From: Panagrolaimus kolymaensis
Lineage: Eukaryota > Nematoda > Chromadorea > Rhabditida > Panagrolaimidae
DNA: 64,000 nucleotides
Direction of reading: 5' to 3'
NCBI GenBank assembly: GCA_028622995.1
Contig: JAJQJQ010000021.1
Span: 186,001 to 250,000, forward strand
The notes below the pieces were generated by a model, which saw only the letters and a list, made by a program, of their open reading frames with translations, searched no databases and was not told where the DNA came from. The position numbers and the translations under genes were made by a program. Shown one piece after another: positions 49,434-61,774 of this stretch (the first letter of the stretch is position 1; the number at the start of each line of letters is the position of its first letter).

Positions 49434-50891
49434 TGAAAAAGCATCGTCACTCATCAATGGTTTCTTCCTTTGTTTCATAGTTTTTTAATACCTACGTTTT
49501 ATTGTTGTTATGTTTATTATCTTTTTGCTTCTTTCTATTGTTTCATTTTTTCAACCATTGGGAAAACGGTTATATTGTATTGTAGTAGGTACACCTTTTT
49601 GTAACTCCATACTTGGCATATTGTAGTTTATTCTTCCTTTCATTCACCTTTTTTTTATTGTATGTAATTAACCCGTGCCTTTCTATTGTCTTTTTGAACT
49701 TTCCTTGACCCTTTTTCCTTTGTAAAGGCTCAAATTTTTGTCAAGCTTAATATTTGTTTATTATCTTGCTTCACATTGTTCTTGTTCTTTTGTTAAATAA
49801 TTTGTTTATATCACATCTTTCTTGTTGTTCAGTTCCTGTGAAAAAAAAATTATTTTGTAAAATTTTGTAAACTATAGTCTTTATTATTATTAAAAAAATA
49901 TGGTATCCTTTGATGGACCTATTTCCTTTTTCTGATATTATAAATCTTTTTTTTGGTTATCTTTGTTTAGTAAGGATAAAATAATTTTTTGTATTACCAA
50001 AGCGAATAACACACGATCGGCACATAACAGATAAATGCAATAGTTTCATTGAAAGCGAAAAAAGTTGTTAAATGGAAACAAAAAGACAGACAGTAATTTC
50101 ATGTTTAGCCTTGCTCAAACTCTAATAAAAACACTCGAAGAATTAACCAAAGCAAAAAGCTACATTAAAAACTGTGTTCGAACTTTCTTGACGAGTTTAT
50201 CGCAAACTTTTTGACATAAAGCAACAACACAATGAAGATTATCAACGTTCAGTGGTGTATTTAGCCTTCTGGAAATCATTGTACTGCTTTTATTTTTGAC
50301 TCTTTCTGCATGCAATTCATTGAAGCTTCAACAAAAGATTGTGATTATAAGGCGACAAAAAAGGGATTTTTGATAACCAAAACCGAATAAAAGCTAATGA
50401 AAAAAAACCTAACATAAAACAACCCTCCAAAATTTAAGGATGTGGTTCATGCACTTATCAATTCCACTTTCATTTGGTTGTTGTTTCATAGCTTCACAAT
50501 ATCAGAAGTTTCAATAAACAAAGTTAATTTTAAGTTTACAAACGTTGATACCAAAAAGTATGCTTCATATTTAAACTTTTAAAATTTGGTAATCTTGCTC
50601 GCATCTTGATTATGAGCATTTTGGACACTCATCATCACTGTTTTCTTTTTCTGTTAAATTTCGATGTAAATAAATCTTCAAAAGATAAATAAATTCAAGA
50701 CACAATAAACTACATACAGTAAAAATGTGTTAAAGCAAAGTTTATTGAAACAAACGTACGAAACTATATAAATGAAAAATGTACATAAAAACAAATACAC
50801 GTTATTTACTTGAAGATAATGTTGAAAATATTCACAAATTTTTTGTTCAATTCTTACGAGAAAATCAGATTGTTTGGGAGTTCATTGTTCT
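49434..50891. other. Convergent 3' regions, no supported gene
   Basis: This is the space between the + strand GYF gene and the minus-strand BRO1-Josephin gene. A poly(A) signal for the minus gene is seen as TTTATT near 50740 on the + strand. No gene or motif array is seen. Confidence 0.5.
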
Positions 50892-53239
50892 TTAGCTACT
50901 TGATCGTCTATTGTATACAGCTAATTCACCTTTCGTTGAAGCATTATCAGCAGCACAAATTCCAAGTTCTCCTTCAACAACATATATCGATGAATGATTT
51001 TCAATTAGCCATGCTAAATATGGTTGAAGTGATGAAGTAGCGATGTATTGTGGACCATTAAAAAGTGAATTGAGAATAAACCACATATCACCGAATCGTC
51101 GAAGAGTAAACCAATGTTGAGTTTTGTTAATAATGAAAGCATGCGCATTTCTAAAAGTTAACCGAATAAAGAAACGACCATGGAAAATGAAGATAACTTA
51201 CTCAGGTTGAAACATATAATGAGTATAATTTGGTTTATTTATGTTTTCCAGATTCAAATTTCGAGATAAAAGAGCCATTTGTAATACTTGTATTGAATAA
51301 AATCCAGATTCGGATCCATTTTCACTTCGAAATTTGTGTGATGGTATTTCAGCGAGTTCCATTTCTTGTTGATCCAATCTTTCAACAAAACGAGCAAAAT
51401 GTGAAGCATTGAACGCATGACTTTGAAGAAGCATATTCAATGCATGTTGGCCACACATTAGATCACGTTGCTAAAAATGTAAGTATTAATAAAGGTTTCA
51501 CTCCGAGGTTGAGACAATTTCCATTGCAAAAATGAAACATACTTTTTCAAAGTAAATAGATTTTCTTCCTAATACTTCCCATCGGTCGTCTTCTTCTTTT
51601 TTATTTCTATCACCCACAGCAACATTGGAGGAACTTGAAGATGAAAATTTGTTGAGTCCTGTAATTTGGAATAAAGGTGATAAAAACAAACAAAGAAAAT
51701 CAACTGTACCATTACGTTGTTGAACATTCGCTGATTTTTGTTGAATTGATTCTTGGCGTTTTTCATGGTTCGAAACATCGTTAAAGGCATTTGAAAGAGT
51801 AAGTGATGCTATTTTGCTGAAAAATGAAGTTGGTTATTACAAAGATAATAGGATAAAATGGTTAAACACTTACATATTAATATCTGTAGAGTGTTCTGGA
51901 TAATGACCATTTCCATTAGTATCAACTGCTACTATTTTACCCTTTTGGAACGCAGACAGTGCTTTATTGATTGAAAGAGAATCCAGTGCTTCAAACAGAT
52001 CCTTAAAGTCGGGTGATAAGTACCCTTCGATAGGAGTAGGTTTAACGGCAGCTTTCTTTTCTAATTCCGGAACATCTTGTATGTTAGGAACACGTTCGTA
52101 CTAAAACATTGGTAAAGATAATGCGAAATATCCCATTTAATGAAACTTACAATAAATTGATTAGCTTTCAGAATTTTTTGCAAATTTTTAGCTGCCTCAC
52201 GTAAGATTGGAAAATGATCATCATACACAGAAGATTTCATTTGATTATGAAGTTTTACAGCTTCCATCACACGACAAATTTGTTCACCAGCTTTCCCTTC
52301 AATTTCGCAAAGTGTAGAAGCATGAAAGTGTGCAGAAGATTCAAGCCCTTTAGCTTTAGTTGAAACAGTGGTAATCCATTCTTTATCAAATATTCCTTTC
52401 GCCTCATTTTTTGCCAGCATTGAAAGAGCATCTTTATAAAATTGAGAGCCTTGATCAGCTATTTTGATGAGAACATTGATTTCCATGTTAGCTAAAAAAG
52501 TTTATGTCTAAATGAAACAAATTAAAAAAAACTTACATCGCACTGCTTTCAAATAAGCACATTCTTGAGCTTGAGCAAGCATGATACATGACAGTATGGA
52601 TAAGGTATAACTATTAAAATCAGGTGTTAGTTCATGTAAAGTCATATCAAAAATGTTTTCTTGAAGATATTTGAAAACACCAGAAGCTTTTTGAAACAAT
52701 TTAGTTGCAATCTTGAGATGTTCTTCAGAATATGATTGATATGAAGCTATTATTGACATCACAGCTCCACAATTGAAAAGGACACATACACGTTCAAAAG
52801 CACTGTCATCGATAGCTAAAATCCACCAAGGGTAAAAAGAATGAATGTGAAAAACTTACTCAAATCCTTTCGTTTATCAAAAGCATCCCGCCATTTGAAA
52901 TCTACAGTATTCAAATAAGGTGTCATAGGAAGCGCCTTTTGAATAGCACAAAGTTGATCATAATACCTGAAAAGAATTACATAAGTAAATATTAAGCAAA
53001 CAATATTAACTATTTCCATACCTTTCAATCAAATGCAGCGATTGTTCCGTTTTATAGAAGTTTTGGTTATTACAGCATGCTTGATTTCTCATTTGATTCA
53101 GTTCTTTTAATGCATCATCCACTTCCATTTGTTGAAAAAGGTCTAACTCCATTGATTCAATAAATGGTCGAAGAGCTTTAACGAAATCAACATTATTGGT
53201 TTTCTTTAATGGCACAGCTAAGAATTTTACAGCAACCAT
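50892..53239 (-). CDS. BRO1 (ALIX-like) - Josephin (ataxin-3-like) fusion protein, 640 aa
   Basis: Exons in order are 53239-53022, 52966-52860, 52815-52537, 52491-52151, 52100-51874, 51816-51710, 51658-51543, 51470-51202 and 51150-50892. All nine stay in frame. An acceptor TTTGTTTCAG precedes the ATG. Residues 1 to about 390 are an ALIX-type BRO1 domain (ERYYDQLCAI, WRDAFDK, CVLFNCGAV, IMLAQAQE). Residues about 391-427 match the start of the ALIX V domain (IASLTLSNAFNDVS), which then stops. After a Ser/Asp linker, residues about 453-625 form a Josephin domain with the catalytic set intact: Q466, C471, H567, N582. No UIM, polyQ, rest of V domain or proline-rich tail is encoded. The exon holding the Josephin N-terminus has no in-frame ATG, so an independent ataxin-3 start is unlikely. 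Inferred role: deubiquitinase tethered to ESCRT-III. Confidence 0.85.
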
Positions 53240-54400
53240 ATCTGAAACAAACAAATGAGTATGGTAAACCAATCAACAAACAATAATCAAAGAAAATGAG
53301 AACACACGAATGAACGAAAAAAAGAATGAAAGAAGCGCGCGCGGCATAAAAATACTGTGAAAGATGAATGAAACAAATGAATTTTTTGAGATTTCCATTA
53401 TGCAAATTCTTCATTTTTGCCTATGTACATATGTATTTTATTATGAGTATTAGTTATTTTTCATGTGGCAGAGATTGGGTTTGCGAATCAAAAAAAGTTA
53501 TTTGGATTTTGGAAGCAGCAACAATAATACTCGTTTTTATTTTAAAAAAATGCAATGAAAACTTTTGTTTTTTTCATGCAATTTGCAATCTTTATTTTTT
53601 TTTACTGTACGCTTCTCTCTTCTTTTTCTGTGTAAGATTCAATGCACTTTTAAACTTTTAAAAATTATGTATGTACGTCAAAGAAAAATAAAAGCAACGA
53701 ACGAACAACGACATTTGGTTAAATTTCAATTCCATCTGTCAAATTTATGTTTTTATCTTTTTTTTTCAAATTTATTTTTTGTGGTTGGTCATCTTTTTTG
53801 ATTGATTTTGATTTTGCTATGATTACTTATGTATTTAATTTTTTGAATCATCTATCTATCTTTTTCTATTCCCCCGAATTTTTTTGATCTCTTCCTTTTT
53901 TTTCTTTTGCTTTGAAAAACTATGTACATAAATAATTTTACCAGATGTTGTTGTTGGTTAGTAAAATAAAAGCTTTTTATGATTTGAGTCATTTTATTAT
54001 TTCCTTTTTTTTCTTCAATAAAAACACTTGTTGAAACAATTTTATTTGATTTTTTACTTTTGCCTTTGCTTTTGCATTTGTTGATTTTAAATTTTTTGGA
54101 AGTTAGTTGCTTTTACTATATTGTTTTGTTGCTGCTTGGCTTTGTAATTTAGAAAAAAATAAAAGACCCTCTTGATTTGGTATTCATGCTTTCGAGAATA
54201 TTTTTAACTTGAATTTTTCAAGAAAAAAAAGCGATGGAAAAAAATGTAGAGTATTTTCTTTTTCTTCGAAAGTTTTCGTTAAATTTCCTTTTAGTGTTTG
54301 AAACAAAAGAATGTTTTGAGGAAGGGTTCAAAAATCGCTTTTAGGTTGTTGCTTTTTTCTTCTTCTGCTCACTGGCTTTAAAATTAATAAACTTTTTGGC
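53240..54400. other. Upstream region of the BRO1-Josephin gene, low complexity
   Basis: An outron-like region precedes the minus-strand ATG. The rest is T-rich on the + strand. The ORFs at 53368-53801 lack domains or splice context. There is no array until about 54.4 kb. Confidence 0.45.
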
Positions 54401-54404
54401 TTCG

Positions 54405-57400
54405 AACAGTTTTTTACTTTATCGCAGAAGAAACAAACAATAGTTTTTTTTTAAATATTTAGTTAATAAAAATGATACCCAGTTAATTACTCTTTTGATT
54501 TTTGTGCTTTTATACTTTACAGTTTTCTTTTTTCTTTGATTTTTTTTTGTTGATGCAACTCTCTCTCTCTCTCCTTTAATTCAGATAATCAGAGATTTAT
54601 TTATTTTTATGCCAGAAAATATTATTTGAATCAGTTTATTGCCATCGAATAAAAATAGAAATCAGTTTCAACTTAAACACATCCTTACAAAATTTTCATC
54701 AGTTTTTAATTTAGTTTCTAATTATTATATTCGTGTTCGCTTTCTTCAATAAAAATTATTTGAGGAAGTGAAAGAAAAGAAGAAAGCTACAATAATTTTT
54801 AATGCGATATTTCTGGAAATTAACTTACTGATATTTCACACTCAGTTTTTTATGAAATTAAAACAAAAAACATACCTAATCAAGATTAATCAGTTTTTTT
54901 CATTTAAAATTAAAATTTTTTTCACAAGTTATGAGAAAAATTAAATGTAAATAGTTAGTTGCCTTTGATATTTTATTCAGTTTTTACAAAGATTTTTTAT
55001 TTTATTTGCTTACACCTTCATCTTTCCCGGCTTTAGAAAATCTTTAATAATTAATTTATTATATTGGTTGTTTGTTTTCTTCTGAAATCTAAAACTTTTT
55101 TTACAGACGTGCGCCGCCGCAAAACAATAGAAAATTCATGTTTTTCTCAGAAAAAGTTTACCTTTTTTTAAAGAAAAAAACCTTGAATTTGAGTTTTTTG
55201 AATGAAAAAAAAGTAAGTAAAAATTGGCAAAGAAAAAGCTAAAAAAATTATAAAAGTTTCTCAAAGCAGTTTTAAAAAAGTTAATATTAATTTTCTTAAT
55301 GCGTTTCAAATACACAGTTAAAAATAATTTGCTTAAAAAGGTTAATTGGACCATTTTTTTTCTATCAGCTATTTCTGAAAGTCTTCAGTTTTTTTATTTC
55401 TTTTTCCCCCAAATTTTTTTTAGCGTCCGCCACTAAAGTTTAAAAAACGATTAAAAACTTGATTAATTTAAAAATTTTCAAAGATCACACACAAAATTAA
55501 TGTTTTTTGAGAGAGGATTGATCTAAGCTTTTTCATTTTTTGTTTTGTTTGTTTGAGACTTGACAAGTCGAGTCAAAAAGAAGAGACAATTTAATTTGTT
55601 CAATTAATTTAATGCTTGTTTTTATAAGATTTTTAAAGTTGTTTTTCGTTTTGTTTTTATTTTTAGTAATAAAAACGCAGTTTTTTTAGCCCTTTATTTA
55701 TTCTACGTCCCAGTTTTTTTTGTCTATTTTTCTTCTTCGTTAAATTCTATTTAAAAAATTCCCTCGTTTTTGTCTTGCTCAGTTTTTTTTTCCTTTATAG
55801 ATGGTAAACGATTTCGTACCCTTCAAAACAATCAAACAAAGTAAAACAGTTTTTTTTAAAAGAATAAATACATAATTTCGGTGAAAAGTACATATGTTGG
55901 GGGAAAAAATACATACATATTCTTTATTTCAATTAACAACTACAGTTTTTTTAATATCAATAAGTTTTGTAAATTGACTAAAAATTATCAAGCATCCAAT
56001 CATTTTGTTAGTGTTCAGTTTAATTTTTGTTAATAATTATTTTCCGTTTGATAGAATTTATTTTTCCTCAGTTTTATTCATAGAGTTGAAATATCCTTCA
56101 ATGGATTACAGTCGCTCACAGTTTTAAAAAAATTAACAACAAAATTTTCTTTTTTTTAAATTTAAATTCAAATTTTTTGTGTTTTGTGACAGGTAAATAC
56201 TTAGCAATCCAGTTTATGCCTAATTTTACTATTCCATGAGAGTTGAAAGTAAAATTATCATAATCGAAGTTTTTACAACTCACAGTTAAAAATTCCAAAA
56301 ATATTTTTTTTATTTTTAAACATATTTTAATTTTTTTTCTTCGAGCTCCTGTCTTTCTCTCTTTTTTTTCTCTCGAATTTCCATTTATAGTTTTTTTTGT
56401 TGCTCTTCCTTGGGGGTCGTCCATCCATTTATCCTCCAAACATTCACACATTTACACACTCTTCTGCAACAAAAAAAGGAACAAAATAAATGAGTAAGCG
56501 ACGAAATATTTTGTCTTTGTTTTGGTTGGGTTAACCTTGCTTGCCTCCTAAAACTCATTTCATTTTGTTGCATTTTTTTGCATTGGCTTCTCCTCTTCTT
56601 CTTTTTTGTTTATTTATTTTTGGGCTATGCCATTGTTTTTTTTTTTCTCTTCCACCAGTTTTTATTTCTCAACGCCAACCATTTATTTTGCCACTGAAGA
56701 ATGTCCAGTGTTAATTTTTGACGGACGGCATCTTCTTATTTTTTATTTTGTTATCGTCGTCACTTTTTTTTTGATGCTGGTAGAAATAAAAAAGTGCGAA
56801 AAGTAAATGGTGGTGATTTCATTATCTTTGATGGATATTTTCTTTTTTTCCCGATGTTTTTTCCTGGCAATAAAAAAGATCGAAATCGTACTCAGTTTAT
56901 GAAAAAAAAATTAGATTTTATTCCAAGGTTTGAAAATCTCAAAAAAAAATTTCTACATAAGTCCTCAGTTATTAATATTTTTCTATAAAAATTGTGTCGT
57001 TCGTATGTCACAATTAATACATATAACCGTATCATGCAATAAAATTTTGATATAAAGTAATCAAATTTCTTGCAAATTTTCCCCTGTGTTTTTTAATCAA
57101 CTCAGTTTTTTGAAATATTCAAGAAAGTTTGCTTTCTGTTTAGAATGATTCAGTTTACCCTATGAATTTAAAAATTTTTGATACAGTTAAATGAAAATAC
57201 ATTTATTTTTTGGCTTTTTAAAAACCAAAATTAAATTAATTTTTAGTTTCCAGTTTGATAATGTTGATTGTTCCATTTAATATTATATATGATTGAAAAT
57301 TAATAAAATTAAATTAGAACGTGTTATTAAACATGCAGTTTTTTGATATTAATAGTAAAAAAAATTTTTTTATTAAGATTAAGTCATTGCCGTCCTCAGT

Positions 57401-59618
57401 TTAATTTTTATTTTTTTTATTGTTAAAGCATTATTGCTGCGCCCTATTTTTTATGTCATGAGAATATGAATTTTGGCAGTTTTTATATTTTTATTCTTAA
57501 ACTTTATTGCTATCAAGATTATGGCAGTTTATTATTTAAATATTATTTTTATGCAAGTTTAGAATTAATAATTCTATTCCCTTCCCTTCATTGCTTCCCT
57601 AGTTTAAAATCTTGCACAGTTTTTTTTATTAAAGAAAATGTTTATAAATTTCATAAAATTGATTTTTTAATCTATGTTTTTGTAAATGGTCAATATCTGA
57701 TCGCAGTTTATTTTTAAGCGTCGTTCCGCATAATGTCCAGTTATTAAAAAAAGTTTCCACAATCCGTACATTATTCCAGTTATTTTGGAAAATTCTTCTT
57801 TTGCTGCAGTTTATTATATAATTCCATAAGATTAGTAATTCTGCTTCTAAATTTTTATTCCAAAAGTTTTTAGAAATCAAACTAAATAATTAGAAAAAAA
57901 TAATGATTTATTTATGGAATTTTGTTTATATTCAGTTTTATAATACTTAAAAGAAATACCTCTTTTACCAGTTTAAAAAAAAACTCATAATTTGCTTTGG
58001 CCATGTCTAAAATTATTTTATTCTCAGCGATCTTTTTCAGTATATTTTTTTGAATTTAAGGCTGTTTGAATAAAAAAAACGGTGACAGTTATTTAAGATC
58101 TTCACCAAATGATTTCAGTTATGATAAGTTTTTTAAAAATATATTCAATTCTTCACACAGACACACAGTTTATTTAAAAATCTCCGTTTGTCACATATTA
58201 ATATGGAACCGAATTTTGGCTAAAATTCTTTTTTTGAAAGTTTTTGTATAAAATAATTAAATCACCTTAAAATATTTGTCGTTGTATTTTTCAGTTTATA
58301 ATTCTCTTACAAGATAATTCTTTAATTATCGTGGATTAAAATAGTCCCCAACCTCTTAAACGTTCCTTGAACTCAGTTTTTTTTATTCTCACTTCAAACA
58401 ATTGTTTTTTATTTTTAACAATTTTAATTTCACCCTTCTTCCCTCTTTGTTTTGTTCCTTCCTTCTTTTTTTTTATTTGGAAATTTCATTTATACTATTT
58501 TTCTCTTTACTTTTTTTTCTTGAGCCGTTCCTTGATAGCTTTTTTTTTATTTTTCCACCCTTTTGGCTTAATTTGAAAAAAGAAGGAGATTTTTTTTCTT
58601 TGCTTGCTTGCTGGCTAAGAATGAAGTTGTTGTTGTTGCTTACTTTTTTTATTTTTTTATTTTCTCGTGTCAGTTTTTCTCAATTTTTTTCGGCCCTTTT
58701 TTTTATTTCAACAAAGCAAAATCCGAGAAATAAAAATTTTGCTTGCTTTTTTTTGACATTTTTTGTTCTCAAAAAAACGACCATAAAAAATTTTAAAAGT
58801 TTTTTTTCTTTGATGAAAAACCATAAAATAATCAAAATAAAAGTTGTAAATATTGGCCCCATTCCGCGTTGAAAATACCCAGTTTTATTTTTACCTCACT
58901 CAAGTCTTTAATATTAACCAGTTTTTTATTTTAAAAATTATTGACATCCCATAATATTTTTGCTTATTTAATTTACGAGTAATCTAATGACATATCTTAG
59001 AAATTTTGATTAACCAAATTAAGTCACCCGAGGCAGTTTCTTAAGTTTAAATTAAAGATGTGCTTACCCAAAATATTTTATTTTTATCTTTCACTTAGTT
59101 AGTTAGACATGACCTTTAATGAATTTTAATTCCCAGTTTTTATTTATTTTTATACACGATATAAAACGATAAAAACAAAAAAATTTAATTCTGTCCTATA
59201 AAAAAATACCACTTACATCAGTTTTTTATTACTAATAACATTTTTTGTTTGTTAAATGACATTTAAAATGAGTAAAAACTAATAAAAATACAGTTTAAAA
59301 ATTTCAATAGTTTATAAAAATTCGATTTTATTTGAATTTTAATCCATATTTTAATATGAGAGGTGATTTATCATCCGCAGTTTTATTTTCTTTATTAGTA
59401 AATGACATACCTCACACATTTCCACCTTTTTAATTGCCGTGAAAGCCTTTATAACTTATTTCGAAATTTTTGTTTTATAGCTTTAAAATAACAGCTTTTT
59501 TAAAATTTAAATTATAAGTTCGATTTTCCCGCGATTATTAATAATGTTTTAATTTATTTTTGCTTATTATGAAATAGATCTTTTCAGTTTTATTTTAATT
59601 TTATTCCATTCTTAATAA
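54405..59618 (+). other. Motif block 3a: oriented CAGTT(T/A) array, intergenic
   Basis: The motif resumes near 54408 on the + strand and continues to the start of the Ser/His-rich gene. Thin spots lie at about 55030-55260 and 56440-56640. No gene is supported: the ORFs at 57466-57717, 58066-58251 and 58402-58872 cross motif copies or T-runs. Confidence 0.65.
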
Positions 59619-61774
59619 ATGGTAAATCAAATGTCTTCTTCATCTTCCAATTATCAAAAAGTGCCCAACTCCTCTTCCCTTCAAACTTCCCATTCCTCAC
59701 CTAATTGCCTTTATGAAGAAAATAAAGATGATCATGGAATTATCGAAGACGATGAAGAAATAAGCGATGATGAAAGACACCATTTCTTGCATCCATCCGA
59801 TCATTCTCTCCCACATATGCATCATCAGTTTTATTCATCTCCTTCACAACAAAAATTTTTACCCTCTCCAATTTCATCCTTGAATGGTCATCGAATGGCT
59901 ATACCCCCACATGTTCCAGGAAGTTGTAGAGGGCAACAACAGCAACTGCAACAACATAAAAAAAAAATTTCTTCAAATGTTTTATTACATTTTGGAAGTG
60001 GTGGAGGTGGAAATGGAAATAATAATCGTTTTATACATCATCAAACATCCATTGATTCTCCTCCTAAAAGTATTAGAAAAAATCTTTATTTACAACATCA
60101 AAGTCATAGCAGCCATTTATTTCATGGTATGCCATCAACGAGAATTAAAACATCAGAAGGTGAGTTCGGAAATAATTTTCAACAACAGTTTTAAATTTTA
60201 TGTGTAAATTATTTTCGAAAAGTATCCGACGACATACAAACTATGCAGTTAAAAAATTTGAAATCTTTAAACCTTTTTTAAACATTTTTTTGTTTTTTTT
60301 TATTCAAAAATTATTAATTCTCTGCAATTTTTTTTTACGAAATTTCTTAAAGTAAATGTCGCGTCATGTCAGTCGCCTCGATCCTGCGATTGGAATCAAA
60401 AAATCAGTTATTAATATTTCGAACAAAAAAAAAAGATTAAAATCACATAATTATGTCCCTTTTTTCCATAGATATTATTCCCATATTAACTTCATTAATA
60501 AAAAAACTCAGAAGAATTTAAAAATTTAAAATAATATTTTTTTCATGTTTTAATAAATAACAGTTTAATTTTTGAAAATTTGAAATTTCTGGACAGTTTT
60601 TTAAGAGATTTCATTAAAGAAAATGCAAAACATTTCGCCGAGTCAGTTTTTTTTGTTATTATCGAAATCATTTTTTTTTTCGAAACCAATACATTTCAGT
60701 TATAAAAGCTTAAAAAAATAAAAACCGAATAGTTTCCTTTTGCTTTTTTCAAACATATAAAAAAATATTCGCCAACGCAGTTTTATAAATTTAAATTTTG
60801 TGATGCTCTATAAAAAAAGCCGATCTTTCAAGTATGCAGTTAATATTTTTTATTTTTTCAAGAGCTACAATTTTTTGCGATTTTAATGAGTATTTAAAAA
60901 AATGCTTTTGTTAAACGTCGTCTCAGTTTTTTTTATTGTCAAAATCCTTAGCTTTGGAGTCTTTGGAACACAGTTATTAAAATTATTTAAAAATATACAA
61001 CGGATTCGTCAGTTTTTTTAAAAATTATAATATCTGCCACATTCAAGGCAGTTATAAAAATTTTTGAAAAAAACTTAATTTACTTATTTTTATAAAAGGA
61101 AGTTATAACTTTTTATTTTTTCAAAACGAGCCTGGTAGTTCGCAGTTTTTTGATGAATGGCTTAAAATGCCCATGAATTTTGCTTTCGATTTTTTCTTAT
61201 CAAAATAAATATATCGGCACCAAAACAAACTGAATTCAGTTATTAAAATATCCAAAAAATCTTTAAAAGCACTGTTCAGTTTTGTCATAAAAATAACGAA
61301 GTTATACGAATCTTAAAAAGTTCAAAACACCAAATAGAATTTTTTTTCTATATTTTGTTGAAATTCAGTTAAAAATTTATATTTTTTGCACGATGTGACT
61401 GTTCGGCACAGTTTTTTTTATGAACCTCTTACAATATTTTTGAGGTTGTTCAATTTTTCAGTTTATTTTAATTTCGAAATTCATATTCCCAATAATGCTG
61501 CTTTCAGTTATTAAGATATTAAAAATAAAAAAATTTCCAAAAAATCTTCACAGTTTTTTTTAAATGACTTTTATCGTGCAGTTTGAAACAAAAAAAAACA
61601 TTTGAAATTCAAACAATTTTCAAATTACATCCATTCTTATATTTATAAGTTTGATATTTCATCATCAGTTTAAAATAAAAAATAATTACATACTATATTT
61701 TTAGCAGCCGATTCATATCTCTCAGCTTCGATGGGACGATTATCAAATGTTCATCATCGAAAACATAGCGAAAA
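59619..61774 (+). CDS. Ser/His/Gln-rich protein, N-terminal part; continues beyond the window
   Basis: Exon 1 is 59619-60159 (180 codons plus 1 nt, donor GTGAGT). Exon 2 is 61705-61774 (or from 61708), joining in frame and ending at GTGAGT with phase 2. No further exon was found to 64000. The 203 residues seen are hydrophilic and probably disordered: poly-Ser, an acidic stretch (IIEDDEEISDDERHH), His-rich and Gln-rich tracts and a GGGGNGNNN loop. Exon 2 reads ADSYLSASMGRLSNVHHRKHSEK. This could be the cytoplasmic N-terminus of a larger protein such as a channel or transporter, but no domain identifies it. The 1.5-kb intron is full of CAGTT motifs. An intact full-length product cannot be judged from here. 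Confidence 0.7.

Noticed and set aside
51198..51458. Independent ataxin-3 gene starting at the Met just before C-G-Q-H
   Set aside because: That start would omit the Josephin N-terminal helix and the catalytic Gln, and the upstream exon continues in frame without an ATG.
58402..58872. 156-aa hydrophobic ORF
   Set aside because: Built from T homopolymers (Phe runs). No plausible start context, and it overlaps another equally long frame.
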